From: an uncultured Saprospiraceae bacterium
GTDB taxonomy: Bacteria; Bacteroidota; Bacteroidia; Chitinophagales; Saprospiraceae
NCBI GenBank assembly: GCA_937929885.1
Contig: CALFUQ010000404.1
Location: 1 to 37,441, forward strand
Length of the DNA: 37,441 bases
Direction of reading: 5' to 3'
Positions 33,330-37,441 of this stretch are shown here, piece after piece. The notes beneath the pieces were generated by a model, which did no database searches, was not told the origin of the DNA, and saw nothing but the letters and a program-made list of their open reading frames with translations. Position numbers and translations under genes: made by a program. How positions within the stretch are numbered: position 1 is the first letter of the stretch; each line of letters starts with the position of its first letter.

Positions 33330-34488
33330 AATAGGAAAAGTAAAGACATATTACTTCGCTACCAAGCTTGCTCAGATCGCTAAGATGAATAAGGAAGGTA
33401 CGCCTATAATTAATCTTGGAATAGGAAGTCCAGATCAACTGCCTCCTTCTGCTGTCATCGACAGGCTCAATGATGCAAGTAAAGGGTCTGATGTAAACAA
33501 GTATCAATCTTATACAGGTATTCCTCAGCTTAAAGAAGCATTTGCAAATTGGTACCTAAGACATTTTACAGTCGAGGTAGATCCCACCAAAGAAGTGCTT
33601 CCGCTCATCGGATCTAAAGAAGGCATTATGCACATCGCCATGTCATTTCTTAATCCTGGTGACAAAGTTCTTGTTCCTAATCCAGGTTACCCAGCATATA
33701 GGATGACTACACTTTTAGCTGGAGCTGAACCATTACCTTTTGACCTTAAGGAAGATAATGATTGGCAACCAGATTTTGAAGCGATAGAAAAAGAAGACCT
33801 GAGCAAAGTAAAGATTATGTGGGTCAACTACCCTAACATGCCAACAGGAGCAAAGGGATCAAAAGAACTTTTCAAAAAGCTTATTGCATTCGGAAAGAAG
33901 CATAGCATCTTAATTTGTCATGACAATCCTTATGGATTTATTCTGAATGACAAGCCAATGAGTATTATGGAATTTCCAGGTGCTAAAGATGTTGCACTTG
34001 AATTAAACTCTTTAAGTAAATGTTATAACATGTCTGGATGGAGAGTCGGTGTGATGGTAGCAAACCAAGATATAATCCAGTCTGTGCTTAAGTTTAAAAG
34101 TAACATGGACTCGGGCATGTATAAGCCGTTACAGATCGCTGCTACGGAAGCGTTAAGTCAGGATCAAGCTTGGTTTGACAGTTTGAATGCAGAATACCAA
34201 AAGAGAAGAGAAGTAGTTTGGCAGATCATGGATATCCTCCAATGTCAATATGATAAAGACAGAGCGGGGCTATTCGTTTGGGGTAAAGTACCAAGCGATG
34301 TATCAGATACAGAAACTTGGGTGGAAAAGATCTTACAAAAAACTAGGGTGTTTATTACGCCAGGATTCATTTTTGGCACTAATGGTGCACAGTATATAAG
34401 AATATCTCTTTGTACGGATGTAGCAACATTCCAAAAAGCATTGAGCAAAATCGAAAAATATATAATCCTTGAAAAATCAATAGCATGA
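33307..34488 (+). CDS. Class I/II PLP-dependent aminotransferase (probably aromatic/prephenate-pathway)
   Basis: INLGIGSPDQLPP; NPGYPAYRM; WVNYPNMPTGA; SLSKCYNMSGWRVGVMVAN. Located between pheA and tyrA; overlaps pheA by 23 nt. Confidence 0.85.
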   Translation: MIISPSDRIGKVKTYYFATKLAQIAKMNKEGTPIINLGIGSPDQLPPSAVIDRLNDASKGSDVNKYQSYTGIPQLKEAFANWYLRHFTVEVDPTKEVLPLIGSKEGIMHIAMSFLNPGDKVLVPNPGYPAYRMTTLLAGAEPLPFDLKEDNDWQPDFEAIEKEDLSKVKIMWVNYPNMPTGAKGSKELFKKLIAFGKKHSILICHDNPYGFILNDKPMSIMEFPGAKDVALELNSLSKCYNMSGWRVGVMVANQDIIQSVLKFKSNMDSGMYKPLQIAATEALSQDQAWFDSLNAEYQKRREVVWQIMDILQCQYDKDRAGLFVWGKVPSDVSDTETWVEKILQKTRVFITPGFIFGTNGAQYIRISLCTDVATFQKALSKIEKYIILEKSIA

Positions 34489-35351
34489 AAATCTGTGTAG
34501 TAGGCTTAGGTTTGATAGGTGGGTCAATGGCAATTGATCTTAAAGTAAAGGGGCATCATATAATTGGTGTGGATAAGAGTCCTTCTCATATTGAGAAAGC
34601 ATTGGAACTAGGTTTGGTAGATGAGGTGCATGACCTAAATAATGCACTAGAGGAGGCTGAAGTTGTGATCATTGCTGTACCAGTTGATGCAATAGAAAAA
34701 GTTTTAGTGAACGTACTGGATCAAATGAATCCGAAAGCAATAGCAATAGATGTAGGGTCTACCAAACAAGAAATATGTGAAAGTGTAAAGACACACAATA
34801 AGCGAGGTAGATTTGTAGCTGCGCATCCTCTTGCAGGTACTGAGTTCTCTGGACCTACTGCCGCGATTCCAAACCTGTTTAGCGGTAAGAAAAATATCAT
34901 CTGTGAAGAAGAGCGCATTGATGAAGATGCTCTGGATACTGCCTTACAGGTCTTCTCAGAAATAGGGATGACGAATATATTTATGAATCCAGATAACCAT
35001 GATATGCACGTTGCATATGTTTCTCACCTTTCTCACGTAAGTGCATTCACACTCGGTTTGACAGTACTAGATATAGAGAAAGACGAGAAGCAGATATTTA
35101 ATTTAGCAAGTACAGGATTTGAATCTACCGTCCGTCTTGCTAAAAGTTCTCCTAACACTTGGGCATCTATTTTTAATAAAAACTCAAATCATCTGGCGAA
35201 AGCGTTAGATAACTATATATCAAAACTCCAAGAATTTAAATCAGCCATCGAAAATCAGGATTCTGAAAAAATGAAAGCCCTGATGGATGATGCTAATGAT
35301 ATCAAAAGAGTATTAAAAGGAATAAAATTGAACGTTGTTAAATTAAGCTAA
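34485..35351 (+). CDS. tyrA: Prephenate dehydrogenase
   Basis: ICVVGLGLIGGSMAIDLK; DVGSTKQEI; AAHPLAGTEFSGP; DMHVAYVSHLSHVSAF; 4-nt overlap with preceding gene. Confidence 0.9.
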   Translation: MKICVVGLGLIGGSMAIDLKVKGHHIIGVDKSPSHIEKALELGLVDEVHDLNNALEEAEVVIIAVPVDAIEKVLVNVLDQMNPKAIAIDVGSTKQEICESVKTHNKRGRFVAAHPLAGTEFSGPTAAIPNLFSGKKNIICEEERIDEDALDTALQVFSEIGMTNIFMNPDNHDMHVAYVSHLSHVSAFTLGLTVLDIEKDEKQIFNLASTGFESTVRLAKSSPNTWASIFNKNSNHLAKALDNYISKLQEFKSAIENQDSEKMKALMDDANDIKRVLKGIKLNVVKLS

Positions 35352-35353
35352 AT

Positions 35354-36445
35354 ATGTCAACTGAAACATTAACTCAAAAATCAAAAACTAACTGGTTCCG
35401 AAAGACTGATGTACCTGTCGTGATCTCAGGACCATGCTCTGTAGAAACAGAGGAACAAGTATTAGAAACTTGTAAAAGACTTAAAGCTACTGGTAAGGTA
35501 GATATCTTAAGAGGAGGAATCTGGAAACCAAGAACCAGGCCTGGCACTTTCGAAGGTATCGGGATTAAAGGGTTGCCATGGATGAAAAGAGTCAAAGAAG
35601 AAACTGGTCTACCTATCACTGTAGAAGTTGCTAAAGCTGCACACGTAGATGCTTGTTTAGCATTTGGTGTTGATATCCTTTGGATAGGTGCTAGGACTAC
35701 AGTTAATCCATTTGCGGTACAAGAGATTGCTGATGCGGTAAGAGGAGTGGACATTCCTATCCTAGTTAAGAATCCTATAAATCCTGATCTAGCATTATGG
35801 ATGGGAGGCATGGAAAGGTTTAGAGCGGTAGGTGTGGAAAAACTTGGCGCAATTCACAGAGGGTTCTCTCATATCGGTGAGAAGTTTTACAGGAATAGAC
35901 CTGAGTGGCAAATTGCTATCGAATTCATGAGGCAAAATCCCGACACCCCATTAATCGGAGACCCAAGCCATATCTGCGGCAGAAGAGATATACTTAAGGA
36001 TGTATCTCAAAAGGCAATTGATTTAGGATTTGATGGACTAATGGTTGAATCTCATATCGATCCTGATAATGCATGGAGTGATGCTAAGCAACAAATTACT
36101 CCAGAGGTATTAGGTGATATGATCACTTCGCTCAAGGCAAGACAAACAAAAGAAAATGATGAAGGCGCACAAGGCTCACTTGATTACTTAAGACAAGAGA
36201 TAAATACGATCGATGATGACATCCTAAATCTATTCGCATCTCGAATGGGAATCGCTAGAAAAATCGGTGAGTATAAAAAAGCTAATAACATGACCATCCT
36301 ACAACAAAAGAGATGGAATGAAATAATAGAGAAAGTACAGGCTAAAGGAGTAGAAAAGGGATTAAGCAAAGAGTTTATATCTAAGTATATCAAAGCGGTG
36401 CATGATGAGAGTATCAATCAGCAGGAAGAAATAATGAAGGGGTAG
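35354..36445 (+). CDS. Bifunctional 3-deoxy-7-phosphoheptulonate synthase / chorismate mutase (AroQ class, C-terminal)
   Basis: VVISGPCSVETEEQVLETCKRLKATGKVDILRGGIWKPRTRPGTFEGIG; IGDPSHICGRRDI; C-terminal LRQEINTIDDDILNLFASRMGIARKIGEYKKANNMTILQQKRWNEI is AroQ chorismate mutase-like. Confidence 0.93.
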   Translation: MSTETLTQKSKTNWFRKTDVPVVISGPCSVETEEQVLETCKRLKATGKVDILRGGIWKPRTRPGTFEGIGIKGLPWMKRVKEETGLPITVEVAKAAHVDACLAFGVDILWIGARTTVNPFAVQEIADAVRGVDIPILVKNPINPDLALWMGGMERFRAVGVEKLGAIHRGFSHIGEKFYRNRPEWQIAIEFMRQNPDTPLIGDPSHICGRRDILKDVSQKAIDLGFDGLMVESHIDPDNAWSDAKQQITPEVLGDMITSLKARQTKENDEGAQGSLDYLRQEINTIDDDILNLFASRMGIARKIGEYKKANNMTILQQKRWNEIIEKVQAKGVEKGLSKEFISKYIKAVHDESINQQEEIMKG

Positions 36446-36465
36446 ATATAGAAATAAACAATTAC

Positions 36466-36500
36466 AAAGGCGTGTCAATTGATTTTGATGCGCCTTTTTT
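36466..36500 (+). terminator. Terminator of the aromatic amino acid operon
   Basis: AAAGGCGTGTCAA / TTGATGCGCCTTT hairpin followed by T6. Confidence 0.8.
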
Positions 36501-36579
36501 GTTAATTCTAAAAACATCCTAAAATTCTGATTCCATAAACCTATCTTCGCAAGTTTAGTTATATATGCAAAGGGACTAA

Positions 36580-37441
36580 ATGCCTAAAAAACCGATAACT
36601 CAGGACTACATAGAAGTCATAGGAGCACAAGAAAATAATCTACAGAATATCTCTGTCAAAATACCCCGTAACCAGCTAGTTGTTGTGACAGGGATAAGTG
36701 GCAGTGGGAAGTCATCACTTGCATTCGATACAATCTATGCGGAAGGACAACGCCGATATATGGAGACCTTTTCTGCATACGCTAGGCAATTCTTAGGGAA
36801 GATGGATAGACCTGAGGTCGAAAAAATAGAAGGTCTAAGTCCAGTGATCTCAATCGAACAAAAAACTACTGGTTGGAACCCTCGATCTACTGTAGGTACT
36901 ACTACAGAGATTTATGACTTCCTGAGACTACTATATGCAAGGATAGGAGAAGCATACTCCCATGTAACAGGTAAGCGAATGGTGAAATACTCTGAAGAGA
37001 AAATCATCAAGCAAATCCTCAAAGACTTTAATGGTAAAAAGATCATCATCCTATCTCCGATGATCCGAGCTCGCAAAGGACACTATAGAGAACTTTTAGA
37101 CCAAACAAGAAAGAAGGGTTATACCAAAGTTAGAGTCGATGGAAAGATTGTGGATCTGGTTCCTGGATTACAACTAGACAGATATAAAGTACACGATATA
37201 GAAATCGTAGTAGACCGACTTAAAATCGAAAAAGGTAAGCGAGAAAGACTGGCAGCTTCAATGGAGATTGCTATGAAGCTGAGCAATGATTTTATCATGG
37301 TGCAGAATGCAGATACTGATGAGATCTATCCATTCAGCAAAAAGTTGATGTGTGCAGATAGTGGAATCTCTTATGAAGAGCCTTCACCTAATTCCTTCTC
37401 ATTTAATTCTCCTTACGGGACTTGTAAAACTTGTAAAGGAC
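36580..37441 (+). CDS. uvrA: Excinuclease ABC subunit A (N-terminal part, truncated by window end)
   Basis: ATG at 36580: [97 protein letters not shown]... open to the window end. Confidence 0.96.
   Translation, partial: MPKKPITQDYIEVIGAQENNLQNISVKIPRNQLVVVTGISGSGKSSLAFDTIYAEGQRRYMETFSAYARQFLGKMDRPEVEKIEGLSPVISIEQKTTGWNPRSTVGTTTEIYDFLRLLYARIGEAYSHVTGKRMVKYSEEKIIKQILKDFNGKKIIILSPMIRARKGHYRELLDQTRKKGYTKVRVDGKIVDLVPGLQLDRYKVHDIEIVVDRLKIEKGKRERLAASMEIAMKLSNDFIMVQNADTDEIYPFSKKLMCADSGISYEEPSPNSFSFNSPYGTCKTCKG

Overview
This 37.4 kb window looks like a Bacteroidota chromosome (lineage inferred only from gene content and TAnnTTTG-type promoter motifs). It contains: (i) the 3' end of a tail-fibre/S74-chaperone protein; (ii) an STN/TonB-dependent receptor followed by three paralogous DUF4249-like lipoproteins and an MG2-like secreted protein; (iii) housekeeping genes (hemB, yidD, ahcY, gyrB, tsaE, alanine dehydrogenase, FAS1 lipoprotein); (iv) a large minus-strand branched-chain amino acid cluster (leuA-leuC-leuD-leuA/cimA-like-leuB | ilvD-ilvB-ilvN-ilvC | ilvA); (v) a plus-strand aromatic amino acid operon (pheA-aminotransferase-tyrA-DAHP synthase/chorismate mutase); and (vi) the start of uvrA. 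The most interesting signals are two short ORFs absent from the ORF track that look like ribosome-mediated attenuation leaders. One is a Phe/Tyr-rich peptide MINKTFSTYFSFFYFFTKKKD* (32329-32394) upstream of a strong terminator and pheA, with tandem AGGACT antiterminator candidates. The other is an Ile/Val/Leu-rich peptide MNTSLVINIIVVIT* (24340-24384, minus) upstream of a terminator and ilvD, with a matching UGGAUGG antiterminator. Other notable points are an intercistronic terminator immediately before ilvA, a decayed M19 dipeptidase C-terminal remnant just upstream of the pheA leader, and a possible small RNA locus downstream of ahcY. No rRNA, tRNA, CRISPR array or transposase was recognised.
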